Source: Viridothelium virens | Taxonomy: Eukaryota; Ascomycota; Dothideomycetes; Trypetheliales; Trypetheliaceae | Reading direction: 5' to 3' | DNA length: 64,000 nt | NCBI GenBank assembly: GCA_010094025.1 | Contig: ML991790.1 | Coordinates: forward strand, 1 to 64,000 | Shown: one piece after another, positions 33,256-45,201 of the stretch | Numbering within the stretch: the first letter of the stretch is position 1 | How the letters are laid out: every line of letters begins with the position of its first letter | Notes under the pieces: model-generated | What the model was told of the DNA's origin: nothing | The model's input: only the letters and a program-made list of their open reading frames with translations | Databases searched by the model: none | Position numbers and translations under genes: made by a program

Positions 33256-36189
33256 TCACTCTTTCTCTTTGGACCGAGAAGAGACCGACGCATTCGAAGT
33301 CGCACCCAAAGCCGCCACAGCATCCGCAGCAGCTGCCGTAGATCGACTGATGTTGCCCATGAGCCCCATCCACTGCTGACTCGGCGGTGTCGCCGCAGCC
33401 AAGGAATCTGATCCAGTTGATACGGTACTTGTCTCTGGGAAGGGTGATGGCTGCACATTACTTGCTGTGTTCGCACGACTCTCCGGCGTCATCATAGCCT
33501 TCGGTAGTGCGGAAATATCGTGGGAAGTAGAGTTCAGGAGACGAGGACGGGTAGCTCGTCCGCGATGAGGCGACGGTGAAATGGACTTCTCGGGGGGGAT
33601 AGGCTCCGAGGGGACGCGGATCTCAGTGCGCGGAGTTGAGAAGGGGAGAGATGCCTCAGGGGAAAGCGTCGAGGGCGACGAGTTAAGGACGTTGTTTCTG
33701 AGAGTTTGAAGAGGTGTAATGGGTGAATTGCCGTGCGCAAGTGCCACCATACTGGCAAGTGGCTCATCAAAGCCGGAGTCCTGGTGCTGTGGAGGTTGGA
33801 AATCCCATGTTGCGGATGAGCTTGAGCGCGCCGAGGCTTTGAGATCTGTCTCGTCTCTTTTGTGACGTAAAGGCGATCGGGAATGGTTCATAGTTCGTAT
33901 CTTCAATGGCTCTCGCTGCGGGGAGCGTTCTGTAATCTCGATTTTGAGCCCGTCTTTGAGCACCTCCTCTTGCTTATCCTTGCCACCCTCTCTGCCATGT
34001 ACTTCATAGGCGCCATCAGGCACATCGACCGTCTCCCATTTCGTATCGGCACTATCAGCATGCTCATAGCGATGCATGACTTGCTCGCTGCCACTTGAAA
34101 TGCTTGAGACAGGCCGAGCATAGGGACTATCGTTTCTACGCCTTGCACTGGATACGTTACTCCTCCCTCGACCTACGATGTAGCTGCCCGAGGAATCAAA
34201 GCGATAATCCGTAGAAGGATCTGCGTCGGCATCGGTGACGTCTTCCGTGGAATAACCACTCGGTCCAGAGTTCATCTGTTTACGTCGATAAGCCTCGATG
34301 TCTTCAAGTTTGATGGCGGTGTCCGGATCGATATACTCCTTATCACTACGGTGTGCAGTGCTCGTGCTACCCTCTACAGCGTCCAAGAGAGCAGCATCGT
34401 CGGAGATATGTGGAAACTTCCGAAGTAGCTCTTTCGCAGATAAACGGCCTTGCGGCCTCTCACTCAAGCATGCCGTCACAATCTCCTGAAAATATTCCGG
34501 TGTCCCTTCGTGCGCGCCTGTGTCAAAACCGAGGGGTCTTTCTTGGCGCTCTGGCTCATCCTCTCCCCTTGCCAGCCCCCAGAGCACCATGCCGAGTTGG
34601 AAAATATCGGTTTTGACACCAATATGCATGCCGATGCGCTGTCCACGTTCAATCAAGATGGCCAGCTCCGGCGGCTCCCAGCCCACGGGACATCCGCGTC
34701 GGTTGATATCAATGATGTGCGCATCATCGTGCTTGTCAATTACGATGTTCGAGAGGGTAAAGTCACCCTGCACAAATCCAGCCTCATGAATCTCGCTTAA
34801 GCCCTGCACGACTTGCGAGGCCCAACGCTCCCGTCGGGGCCAAGGAATGCATCCCTTTTCGTCGTAAAGTAGATCAACGAGCGCGCCTCGTTCTGCTACG
34901 GAAATGAGCAAACCTTTGACCAGGCTGCCGTCATTTGAAACGACCATTCCTTCGAGGCGGATGACATTTGGCGATTCTGAGAGGCTGTTCAGAGCATTGA
35001 CTTCGTAAAGGAATTCGTCAACGGTGTCAGGACCGGGGATTTCCTTCTTAATGAAGTATCTTCCGTTAATTTCGACTTTGTAGACGAAGCCTGAGAGGTG
35101 AGCCGCAAAGTGCACCATATTTTCAGGATAACGCGGACAATCGAGATGCTGTATGGCGGTGGTTGGAGGATAGTCGATGATTTCGTTGACGTCTTCCGTG
35201 ACGTGAACGTGAAGACGATTGTCCTCAGTTTGGAGCTTGAGATTAGTGACACTTTCGTAGAACTGGATGCCGGGAAGGGAGTCGCGGATTGCTTCATAAA
35301 TACGGTCGGATTTGTCACGTTGGAAGTGTAGGGACTTAAGATCGCCTTCGAGGGAATCTGGTAGAGCGTCACGGTAGTCACAGGAGATGGTAACGCGCAA
35401 CCACCGATTGGGCTCCGCTGCGTAAGTGACGAAGAATTTTTCACGATCAGACTTATCGCGGAAATGCATGCTGAGATTGAGTATCCACCTGCAATCAAGC
35501 TCTTCCTGCATGATTCTATCATCCAAGCCATCAGAAAGGTCATCACGATCAGAGAAAGGACTTGTCGTCGACACTGGCGGGAGTTGAGCAGGTGGGGGGT
35601 CAGATGGGGGCTCATCTTTTTTACTGTCCACATCATTATGGCCTTGCGTCTCCTTTTGGTCTTTTACAAAGCTGAGTGTGGAAGCATCAGCTTCAGTCGA
35701 GGCGACGTCGGGAGCGGACACTGAAGCTATCGATATCGGAGGCGGTGACCTGGTACGTTTGGTCGTGAGGTTTGTTCTCCGATCAACCGAGACAGCTCTT
35801 CGCTCTTCCGCGCAGGGTTCTATTGGATATAGTCTTTCCCTCTTTTCACTGTTCTGTCTTGTGAACGTCTGTGGCCTTGGCAGACCAGGAACTACCTTTC
35901 TGGATAACCTCCTGGGTATCAGGCCAGGCCTCTCCGCTACAGAAGGGGACAATGGCGAACGGATCTCTTGACGGTTGTGTACGGAATCTTCAGCATCTCT
36001 TGATTGCGTCTCCTCCTCCTTCCTAAAAAAATTAAACCTCTGAGGTAAAAAGCCAGGTAACCTCCATCCGTTATGCTTCGGTGATGACACACCGGATGCA
36101 GCTCTGATCTCTTCTCCCGTTCCGCCACTTGCGCCCTCAGTCTCGTCGTCCACTAATGATAGTAGATGCGGCATATTGCGGAGAGCCAT
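33256..36189 (-). CDS. Divergent fungal protein kinase-like protein, 977 aa
   Basis: A single-exon open frame. The first ~215 residues are disordered, rich in Ser/Pro/Arg. A fungal-type pre-kinase segment follows (MHFRDKSDREKFF... to NRLHVHVTEDVNEIIDYPP, ~240-342). The kinase domain runs roughly 360-590. The ATP-site Lys is probably Lys381 or Lys382 (GRYFIKKEIP). The catalytic loop reads FVQGDFTLSNIVID, with Asp476 and Asn481 where most kinases have HRDxxxxN. The metal-binding loop is IIDINRRG (Asp494), so DIN replaces DFG. VGWEPPEL stands in for the APE region. A clear glycine loop is not visible. Catalytic Asp and Asn residues are kept, so activity is possible. The last ~380 residues are again disordered (Ser/Pro/Arg-rich with acidic runs), likely regulatory. 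Substrate and pathway unknown. Confidence 0.85.
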   Translation of the reverse strand: MALRNMPHLLSLVDDETEGASGGTGEEIRAASGVSSPKHNGWRLPGFLPQRFNFFRKEEETQSRDAEDSVHNRQEIRSPLSPSVAERPGLIPRRLSRKVVPGLPRPQTFTRQNSEKRERLYPIEPCAEERRAVSVDRRTNLTTKRTRSPPPISIASVSAPDVASTEADASTLSFVKDQKETQGHNDVDSKKDEPPSDPPPAQLPPVSTTSPFSDRDDLSDGLDDRIMQEELDCRWILNLSMHFRDKSDREKFFVTYAAEPNRWLRVTISCDYRDALPDSLEGDLKSLHFQRDKSDRIYEAIRDSLPGIQFYESVTNLKLQTEDNRLHVHVTEDVNEIIDYPPTTAIQHLDCPRYPENMVHFAAHLSGFVYKVEINGRYFIKKEIPGPDTVDEFLYEVNALNSLSESPNVIRLEGMVVSNDGSLVKGLLISVAERGALVDLLYDEKGCIPWPRRERWASQVVQGLSEIHEAGFVQGDFTLSNIVIDKHDDAHIIDINRRGCPVGWEPPELAILIERGQRIGMHIGVKTDIFQLGMVLWGLARGEDEPERQERPLGFDTGAHEGTPEYFQEIVTACLSERPQGRLSAKELLRKFPHISDDAALLDAVEGSTSTAHRSDKEYIDPDTAIKLEDIEAYRRKQMNSGPSGYSTEDVTDADADPSTDYRFDSSGSYIVGRGRSNVSSARRRNDSPYARPVSSISSGSEQVMHRYEHADSADTKWETVDVPDGAYEVHGREGGKDKQEEVLKDGLKIEITERSPQREPLKIRTMNHSRSPLRHKRDETDLKASARSSSSATWDFQPPQHQDSGFDEPLASMVALAHGNSPITPLQTLRNNVLNSSPSTLSPEASLPFSTPRTEIRVPSEPIPPEKSISPSPHRGRATRPRLLNSTSHDISALPKAMMTPESRANTASNVQPSPFPETSTVSTGSDSLAAATPPSQQWMGLMGNISRSTAAAADAVAALGATSNASVSSRSKEKE

Positions 36190-38474
36190 TCACGACTCGA
36201 GATGTGGAGCAGAGGATGCAGTTGGAGGCGGCCAGCGTCAGAGAAATCGAAGATGGCAAGAACAGGAGCTGCCGTTGGGGACGCAGAGGTCTAGGGCGAT
36301 AATTCATCGAAGCGGAACCATGGTGGGTAAGACTAAGAGTCTGTGGTACAGTAACTGCGGCAATCCGAAGACGTGACGTTCAGGCCTCCGGATCGAGAAG
36401 AGCTCATGCAGATTTGGGGGTGCACAGCCTTAGTGTCAGCGTCAACCGAGAGGAAGTCGATTGCGAAGCTACACGTCAGTAGATAAAGCTATCGTCGATG
36501 CTACGCCACCGAGATAGGATTGAGGATACAAAGGTAGCGCTCAGGAGGCGCAGGGGCGAGTATTATGTTGTTGTGGGCTTGGTCTGCACACAGTTGGGAT
36601 TGAGCGGTGAGTGTGAGATTTTTCGGTCGGGTAATACAGGATTGTTGTCGCCCCTAAACAGACGAGCTGTGACGACACGACACGATGGAGCCGCCTATGC
36701 CAACGCCGTCGGGCAAGACGGACTCGAGGACAGAAGGTGTACTCGGTGAAGAGGATAATATTTGAGATGGAGAGTAGCACAAGCTGGATGCGGGCGCAGC
36801 GAGAGTGAGGCAGGCATCCCACGCCATATGAAGCATGCAGGCCTTCCCCCTCGCACTCTCTCCGTCAATGAGATGCCTTGGTGCACTGGAGCATCTGCTG
36901 ACTATGCGTCGCCATCGTCGCTCATCACCCGCTCAATCTAGCACTCAACACGCAGATCTAGCAGCTGCACTGATACTCTACAAGCCACTGCGTATTCGCC
37001 AGCCCGGTCGATGTCATGGCTCTTACTTTAGACCGAAACCTTTTTCCTCATGAGCGCCACCCAACTGGTGCAACTGGTCCCAGTTTGTCTTGCTCTGAAT
37101 GAGAGCGTGACAGATGGTTCCAATAAATTTCGCCGCCCCCAGCTTCCCCTGCAGCAATTGCCCAAAAGACGATGGACGCCTGCCTTTTGCCCTGTCGGCT
37201 ATGCTAATAGGGTTCTCCACATTTGCCTTGTCTCATGCGCGAGCCACTCGTATCACACCAGCCTCGCCGCCAACTGCAGGAGGGCCTCGAAGGACTTCAC
37301 TTGCAGCAGATGCGTTTGCTCGGATCAAATCAGCGCCGACAGCAAGTGACAAGTGTTTGCACCAACTACAAAGCATCGAGCACTACTTTAGAGACATGGA
37401 CTTAGCAGCTTAGCATCATTTGCATCCGCTCTGCCACGGTCAGGCATCAGTGCTGTCTAGGCTTGCAGGCTTGGCCGTTCGACCGCGAATCTCTCGTTCC
37501 GGTTTCTTCCAATCTGAGGGCAAGCCGGGTTCCCCGACCAGTCCGGTGGAGTATTGAGCCACCCATACGCAGCCATACGCAACCATATGCAGCAAGGCGC
37601 GTCGGAGCACATGCTAGCCTCCCACAGCTTTCTCGATACTTCCTACTCCGTACATCCACGTTGCGAGCCTATCTAATAAAACTCAATGCATATTACCTGT
37701 CGCACCCGCAGCAACCGATCAATGGCATGCGCTCTGTCCCGACCTCCTGGCTATCCAATCAATCTGACGTCGGCATTACCCCGATCAATATTAAATCCCT
37801 CAAGTAACTCTTAAGTCGCCTCATGTATACTATTGGATTGAGTACGATAGATCGAGACAGTCTCTCAAATGGCTTCATCTGGGCCCGCCAGTGAGGATAC
37901 TTTGTTTCTCTACCTGACCATGTTCTTCGAACCTAAATGCTGACATTCCAGTGCTTACCTCAACTTGAAGATCACCTTGACGCGCCTATAAGCAATGACA
38001 TGCGGATCTTCACTGTTGGATGCCTGGCAGAGCAGTGACCGGAAAAACTACTTACTGTGAGTTTTCTGCAGTAGAGCATCATTCCCGTCCATTATGCAGC
38101 CGGGGTGCAGATGCGTGAGCAAAGTGCGGCTTTTATTCTTGGAAATCCATTGCAACTGCTCCGAAATTCGCCTTTCGACTTCATCAATATACAAGAGCGG
38201 AGTATTCTAGTGACGCTGCCGAAAGCATGCTCCAGGGGGAAAAAGATCCACCAGTTCATGCTCGGTTATCCGCACCTCAAATGGCCGCCGCGTTGTACTA
38301 GCAGCGATGCCGTACAATCTCTATATACTCCATGCAATGCCAGTAATGTCAATTCGACATCTTTTGAATGCAAACGTAGAAGTTCCCCACATGCTTGCGC
38401 CGTGCTTTCTACTTCAAGATGGTGCCGAGAAACTCGAGATCGCATGCCTCAATAATGCCAGTACCATGCCTCTT
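36190..38474. other. 2.3 kb without a supported gene
   Basis: Lies between the kinase start and the Lon stop codon. Many short overlapping frames on both strands, none with a domain or convincing splice pattern. One TACGGAGTA motif (inverted) lies at 37644-37652. It includes the kinase promoter and the 3' flank of Lon. Confidence 0.5.
37644..37652 (-). repeat. TACGGAGTA motif, copy 3
   Basis: Reads TACTCCGTA on the top strand, within intergenic sequence. Confidence 0.55.
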
Positions 38475-41400
38475 CTAATCATCTTCACCTTTCCTCCTAT
38501 CTTCATCTTTCACCTTCTTCAATTGCTCTTTCCACATGTTGTTCGCCTGCTCATGATCGATATCCGGAAAGACGAGGTCAAACACCTCCGAATACCAATC
38601 CACCGGCTTGCCCTCAATATCTTGCTTGATATTCTGTAGACACCATACATTAGCACCTCCTTAACAACCTTCTCTGAATCCTCCTAGAAGAAGAACAAGA
38701 CACTATGCACTCACCTCAGGCAACTCCAACCAATCACTCTCATTCTCCCGAGGAAACACAATCATACTCGCGCCCGCCCTCCTCGCCGCCACCGTCTTCT
38801 CCCTCAACCCCCCAATCCGCAACACCTTCCCCGTAACCGTCAACTCCCCCGTCATCGCAACCCCCTCCCAAACCTGCCTCCCGAGCGCCAACGACAGCAA
38901 ACTCGTCGCCATCGTAACCCCCGCGCTCGGCCCATCCTTCTGCACGGCGCCCTCAGGACAGTGCAAATGGATCTTCGCGCGCTCGAAGAAGCGATTCCCC
39001 GCAAAGTGGCGCGCCAGATGCGCCTTCGCGAAGCTGTACGCAATCGTCGTCGACTCCTTCATCACGGGCTGCAGGTTGCCTGTGGAGGAGAGAGACGGCG
39101 TCGAAGAGGAAGAGAGCGCGCTCTCCAGCACCGACTCGACATACAGCGCCGCGCCGCCCATCTGCGTCCAGGCGAGCCCCATGGCGACGCCCGGCGGCGT
39201 CGACTCGTACAGCCGGTCCGACGTGAAGATCGGGGGGCCGACGTAGTCTTTCAGGTTGTCCTTGCCGATGCTGACGTGCACGGAGTCGGGGAGCTGTAGC
39301 GCGACGCGCGGGGTCTCGGTCGTCTCGGCTTCGATGTTGTCGGGGGTGTCTTTGACGTCGGAGGAGTCTTTGGCGGATTCTGCTTGGGCTTGCTTGCCTT
39401 CTTCTGTGAGGGCTTTGTCTTCGGAGAGGACGGTCTCCTCGCCGAGGTCTTGCACGATCTTGAGCGCGGATTTGCGGTAGACTTTCTCGATTTGCTTTTT
39501 GAGGTTGCGGACGCCGGATTCGCGGCAGTATTTGTTGATGAGTTCGGCGAGGGCGTCTTGGTCGAGACTGACGTCCACGTCCTTTAACCCGCTCATCTCT
39601 TTGGCTTGTGGTGAGAGGTAGCGTTCTGCGATGGCCATTTTCTCATCAGATACATATCCAGAGAGTTCGATCATTTCCATACGATCCAGAAGTGGGCGAG
39701 GGATAGTGTCTGTCATGTTGGCTGTGCAGACAAAGAGCACCTTGGATAGATCGACAGGGACGTCCATATAGTGGTCCAGGAAGGAATTATTTTGCTCAGG
39801 GTCAAGTAACTCCAGTAATGCAGATGCGGGATCTCCTTGGTGACCTCTGCCAATTTTGTCAACTTCGTCAATAAGCACCAGCGGATTCTCGGTCTGGCAT
39901 TTCTTAAGTGCCTGTATTATTCGTCCTGGCAGCGCACCAACGTATGTCCTTCGGTGTCCTTTGATCTCAGCAACATCTGTGAGACCGCCAACACTGAAGC
40001 GGTAGTACTGTCTGTTCAGGGCTCGTGCGATACTCTTTCCAATGCTCGTTTTGCCTACGCCGGGAGGACCCACCATGCAAAGGATCTTACCTTCGACTGT
40101 ACCTCTTAGCTTGCCCACCGCGATAAACTCCAGTATCCTGTCTTTGACATCCTTCAATCCATGGTGATCCTCATCGAGGACTTTCCTCGCATTTAGTATC
40201 CCAAAATTCTCCGCACTTCTCTGGCCCCAAGGAATTTGTGTCAGCCAATCCAGATAATTCCTTGTGACATTGAATTCGCTCGCTGCCGGTTCCAGATGTG
40301 CAAGTTTGTTGATCTCTTCGTCGAAGACTTTGCGCACCGCCTCGGGCATTGCCAACTTATCTGCCCTTTCCTTGAACTTCTCCACTAGTTTATCCTTTCC
40401 GTCTGACTCAATACCCAGTTCGCGTCTTATTCCTCTTAATTGCTCTTGTAGAAAGTATTCCCGCTGTCGCTTGTGAATCCGGCCCTCGACATCTTTCGCA
40501 ATCTTACTCTGTAATTGCGCATTCATGAAGTCTTTCTTAATCACCATCAACGCCTTACTGAGTCGCTGCTCTACATTCGTTGCTGCTAATATTTCCTGCA
40601 ACTCCTTCATTTCTCCCTGCGCCACCGCAGCGGCAAAGTCGCTCAGCCGAGCAGGGTCATCGGGCATGTTTCCTGCGATCTGGGTCGTCGCGAATGTCTG
40701 TATTTGATCCCGGAAAAGCGGGTTCATAAGCGCTATCTCGCGGATGACATTGACGATTTCGGAGACAAGGGCACGGATGACGGGTGAAGATTTATCGAAG
40801 GATTCTTCCGTAACGTTGGAAGCGGAGACAAGACTGACGGCAAATTTGGAGAGAAAAGAGGTCGGTTCGTATGAGGAGGCTTGCTGTCTTGAAGTATCGG
40901 AGGTGACAGAAGGCTCTTCAAAGCTAGCCACGACATCGCCTTTCTTTTCTTGGTCAGGCTTGTCACTTGACGACTCGACAGATGTATGCTGCTGCTGCTG
41001 CTCTCCTTCGGGCGCTTGTAGATTGATTGCTTGATTCGAGGCTTTGGGCGAGATGAGCTCGGATAGCCGTATCCTTCGATGCGGGTAGAGAACTGCTTGC
41101 AATGTCTTTTCTTCTCCTTGAACAGGGTAAATACTTGTGATTTGGCAGAAAGTGCCCACATCATATACCTCATTGATATCATCGACGACATCTTTATCGG
41201 CACTGTCGTCCTTCATGAGGAAAGCACCGACATATGGCTGGCCACGCTTCATCATTTCTTGGATCGCCGCTACCACATCAGGGTTCTTTATCGTAATTGC
41301 CTTATACCATCCGGGAAAGAGCGGCCGCTTTGCTAGAGGTATCGCCATTACCTGTGGGTACACCTCTGGCACCGTTGGCTTCGAGAGTGAGCGGTCCGAG

Positions 41401-41882
41401 CTGGTCTTGCGACGCCTGCCTCCACCTCCGCTTCCAGTAGTGATCCCCCCTTCATTGCTCGGAGACCCGGAATCGCCACCAGCGCTACTACCAGCTGCAT
41501 TTATCTTGCCATCTGCAGCGACCTCGGATTCAGACTTTAATATTGGATCGGGTATATCATCGCGTGCAGTTGGTTCGTCCTCGGATTTGGCTGCTGGTGT
41601 GTCTTGTTTCTCCTCATTTTCCTGCTCTTTCGTCTCAGAAGCATCGTCGAGTGGAGGCTTCTCTTTCCGCCTTGTGGGAGAGAAGGAGAAATTTCGCGAG
41701 GTGGCGAGCACAGAGTTTGCAGGTCGTAGCCTCGAAGGTGGTGAGCGTAAGCGCGTTATGGGGAGCGTTGCAGAGGTGGAAAGCGCATAGAGGGTTTTAG
41801 GTGCGTTCGCTCTTAGGCTACTTGAATGTCCCGGAGCGCGGCGGAGAGCTGTTTTCCATTGTAGATTTTGACGACAGAGCAT
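38475..41882 (-). CDS. PIM1: Lon protease, mitochondrial (PIM1 type), 1108 aa
   Basis: The model is complement(join(38475..38633, 38715..41882)), 3327 nt. The long exon ends at a GTGAGT donor right after WLELPE. After an 81-nt intron the last exon encodes NIKQDIEGKPVDWYSEVFDL and an acidic tail, the expected Lon C-terminus. The N-terminal ~70 residues are Arg/Ser-rich without acids (mitochondrial targeting; RNFSFSPTRR at its end). The Lon substrate-binding domain starts at MAIPLAKRPLFPGWYKAI (~179). The AAA+ core has Walker A GPPGVGKT (605-612) and Walker B IDEVDK (~671). The protease has the Ser-Lys dyad: Ser986 in KDGPSAGVT and Lys1029 in GLREKTVAA. It degrades misfolded and oxidised matrix proteins and binds mtDNA in yeast. 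Gln- and Ser/Glu-rich insertions (~285-345 and ~825-855) are variable in fungi. Confidence 0.97.
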
Positions 41883-43434
41883 GCTGTCGCAAGACTTTTC
41901 TGAGGGGAGCGCACCGTCACTATCAGACCTAGAGGCGAATCAAAGGGTGAAGATGGGTCTCAGTATCATGAAGGATGAAAGGAAAAGGAGCAAAGCCGTG
42001 CGTCCCTGTAAGGAGCAAGAAATGTTGATGTCGATGCTAATGGCGAAGACCGGCAGATTTCCTTTTCGAGCGGATATGACGATTGGAGATTTTGTCAGCC
42101 ACCGGAGCCAACGGGAGCAAACTCCGCCGCCGCAACCTCTCCCTCAGCTTCACGATATTCCGTACAGTTCTTCTCAGACTTTCGCAACTACGATACGTGC
42201 GGGTGGTGTCGCGACCAGACGAGTCCATCGAGATCACAAAGTCATGTACTTGTCACGCGACTTGTATGCTATCCGGCATCTTTGATAATCTACTCCATAT
42301 GCTCGTTTGGCAGTGGCCATCTTCCGCGGGTTGATGACACGACTCTGGGTTTTCTGATACAGCAACATACGTATTTAGTCTACGATAACGACTTCATGCT
42401 GACCTCTGCTTGACTGCATCTAGGAAGCTACCTTGCCTAAAGCTCTTCGGAAAGCCAACCATCGCACTTCTCAAAACTCCCGTTCGTTTCAGTGCGTTGG
42501 CTACAAAAAAAAAACTTTAACCTGTCCACTCGAGCCACACATGATAGTTCAAGAGGATCAGTGCCATGACAAAGCTCAATACCAGCTTTAAGGACAATCC
42601 TAATGGTATGCGTATAGCATTGGAGCGCTCTCCGTCCCTTGGCATACATTCAGGCGGCATGAAATTAGAAGCGCAAGATTGCTTAATATTCCGACAATGA
42701 TATCAATAGTACGAGCTTAGGTGGGCGCGTATGTCGTGATTGGGAAAATATCTGCCTGCATAAAATCTCGCCCTGGATTACTTCGTTTATCTTGAGCGGC
42801 GAATGGCCACGGTCATGGACAATCACTAGAAACCACTTGATCGCCCAAATCCACAGTATAGGTAAAGGGAGGTCGAAGCGCAGCGAATAGAAGAGTCATC
42901 CCGATTTCGTCTCAGTCTAGTGGTTCGTACAGGTTTCCAGGGATATTGATGCAGCGAGGACAGAACCTTCTCGTATCTGTTGCTGATGTAGAGATTGAGT
43001 CAGAATGACGATATTTGCATATTATTTGCAAAGAAAGCAGCCAAGTTAATCGAACAGGCTTCACCATTGAAGATCACTGTCATGATGGTTGAGATCTTAG
43101 CTTGATTGAGGAATCCGTAATTCAGTCGGCCGAGTATAATTGTTCGGGCGCATCAGGCCTACACCAGAGGTTTTGGACAGTTAGGTCCAATTTGACGCTT
43201 TTCTGCTATGAACTGGTCCCAACAGACCTTGCCCGTATGTTTCTGAGCTTCAACGTCATCAAACTCACGAGTGGATCCGTTCTGTATGGCCCGCATCCAC
43301 GAGGCTCATTTCTGGGAAGCATGGTTTCGCCCAAATGGTCAGTTTGCGTCACAGCTTCCGATCCAGATGTTAGATGGCCAGAGTCTAGGACGCGTTCGAT
43401 TCTGCGTCGGTCAGATGAATCGGAGTACGAGAGG

Positions 43435-43443
43435 TACGGAGTA
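43435..43443 (+). repeat. TACGGAGTA motif, copy 4
   Basis: An exact copy in intergenic sequence (GAGGTACGGAGTAATT). Confidence 0.55.
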
Positions 43444-43982
43444 ATTGCGGCGCCACCCGTAAATGGTGTTGCTCCAACACCATGCCCGAGTTGGCGCCCG
43501 AGCTTTTCCCCATTCAACATTCCGGAAAGTGTGTTACATGATAGAACCAACTTCCAAGGCCACTTATCTTTTCATTGCTCAAGAGTCGATTGATTCAGAT
43601 TGACATGGGATCTCAGCATGGAAATCTGTTCTGGTCATATCAAGACTCCGAGGCGCTTCAATGGGTACTGTTCATCGTAGGCTTGGCACTCCTACTGGCA
43701 TCTTAGAACATTATTTGTTGTCTAGTATCAGTTCAGAACTCGAGATGCGTACTCCTGCGAACCAGCTTACGTTATTAGGGAGTAGATTTTCTGATGTACG
43801 AGCGTGGTTCTGAACCGGATCAGATCATCCTCAAGCTATGACATACAACCTAGACCGGTGTTATGAACAACAGTGGAGAGCTCTACTTGTTGCCAGTGGG
43901 TATCCGGAAACGCCCGTGCCTACTGACGTTTCTCGATGATGTCAAGCCTCTGATCAGACCTATCAAGGGACAATGAGAGCTA

Positions 43983-44160
43983 TTCATATATAACACCTGC
44001 TCGACCGAACCCAAAAAATATTCATCACCACTTCTCTCAATTCCATCCTTTAACACCCTTTCAATACATTCTGCGCAGGTCGCATTTCAAAAGCACTCCT
44101 TTGGCTGTCATCGTCCCCGTTTTAAAAGCACCTTTTTTTTGCATCATAATCTAATCTTAC
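43983..44160 (+). promoter_or_regulatory. Core promoter and pyrimidine-rich leader of the secreted-protein gene
   Basis: A TATA-like CATATATAAC lies at about 43985-43994, some 170 bases before the ATG. A C/T-rich tract follows (CACTTCTCTCAATTCCATCC and later T runs), typical of strongly expressed filamentous-fungal genes. Confidence 0.5.
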
Positions 44161-44163
44161 GAT

Positions 44164-44870
44164 ATGAAGACTTCAACAGCTCTCGCAATCCTTCCCATTC
44201 TCGCAAGCTACGCTACGGCTGCTCCGGCGGATACATTGGAGGAGCGTGGTGTGTGGGATAAACTCAAGGGATCAGTCTCCGGTCCAGACGATAACTACAA
44301 GGGTGCTTCCCAGACGAATCAAAAAGCATTCTCATCTGCTTTGGAGGACGAAATTCTCTGTATCCAATGGACATACCCAACCAAAAATGGAGCCCCAAAA
44401 AACATAAAGAACTTAGATCAACTTGTTGTCGACGGCAATGAGCATACAGATCTCATCTGTGGTAACGTCCAGGAAAAGAACACGGTTAGTTTTCTCCGGG
44501 TGTATGGAGATGGCTTTTTTCTTGTCTACGCGCTGACTCTCCCCAGAAATTCAAGGCAACACGTTTCGTTCTCCAGAAAGGCAAGATTGGCAAGGGCCTT
44601 GAGGTCGACACGCCGGACTTCGACTATGGCGGTGAAGGCCAAGGCAAATTAACGTGGCTCGGAAAGGTCGACGGCATGGACAATGGCAAGCCGATTAAAG
44701 ATGTCTCCAAGATCAAAGATCCTGCGGACGATATCGTCAAGCACAAGGATGAAGGCCAGCTCGCGAGTAGTGCTTTCGTCACCCAGCTGTGGGGAGACAT
44801 CAGTGGAAATGGTACTACTGGTGAGGAAAAGCACCACATTCTTCCTGGCCACAAGAAGAACAGCTTTTAA
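44164..44870 (+). CDS. Small secreted protein of unknown function, 214 aa
   Basis: The model is join(44164..44484, 44547..44870), 645 nt. The 62-nt intron (GTTAGT...CCCCAG) joins KNT to KFKATRFVLQ in frame. The N-terminus is a clear signal peptide (MKTSTALAILPILASYATAA). A short pro-region with LEERG follows, like Kex2-type processing sites. The mature part is Lys/Asp/Gly-rich, with only two cysteines (ILCIQW and DLICGN), suggesting one disulfide. There are no membrane spans or GPI signal; it ends GHKKNSF. A TATA box and CT-rich leader suggest strong or inducible expression. No known domain is recognised. Secretion plus small size fits an effector-like or cell-surface protein, but that is inference. 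Confidence 0.8.
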
Positions 44871-45201
44871 AAAGATGATCCTATCGGAGCACCTGTACGA
44901 ATAACCCGAGAATTGTAACGGTAGATCGATGGTGGCTTTCAGGACAGCATGAGAGTTACAACTTTTGCTCATGCTGGACATCGAGCAATTATTTAGTAGT
45001 CTTCGCTAATAGAATCTTCACATAGAAAATTTGAACCACAGATGATTGGATATCTTCATTCACGCAGAATTAAATGTTCACATAAACTATTCTATTGTGC
45101 CTTCGAATTTTACATTTCATTTTTCTACATGTCGTTTTCCCCGCATACACAACACCTTGAGTCACGTCATCCAACATCCGAAGACGTAATTAGTGTCACG
45201 A
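44871..45201. other. Short intergenic between convergent genes
   Basis: AT-rich 3' flanks of the secreted-protein gene and the iron-type dehydrogenase. Nothing else seen. Confidence 0.5.

Larger units (their letters stand above)
41883..44163. other. 2.3 kb intergenic: Lon promoter to secreted-protein promoter
   Basis: No supported gene; open frames such as 43102-43593 (163 codons) have no domain. One TACGGAGTA copy at 43435-43443. Confidence 0.5.

Noticed and set aside
37050-37413. Clustered 60-99 codon frames between the kinase and Lon genes
   Set aside because: All three plus-strand frames are open together, a sign of composition rather than coding.
41137-41790. 217-codon plus-strand open frame
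   Set aside because: Lies antisense inside the Lon coding exon; a frame shadow.
43102-43593. 163-codon open frame upstream of the secreted-protein gene
   Set aside because: No domain, no splice pattern, and it contains the intergenic TACGGAGTA motif.
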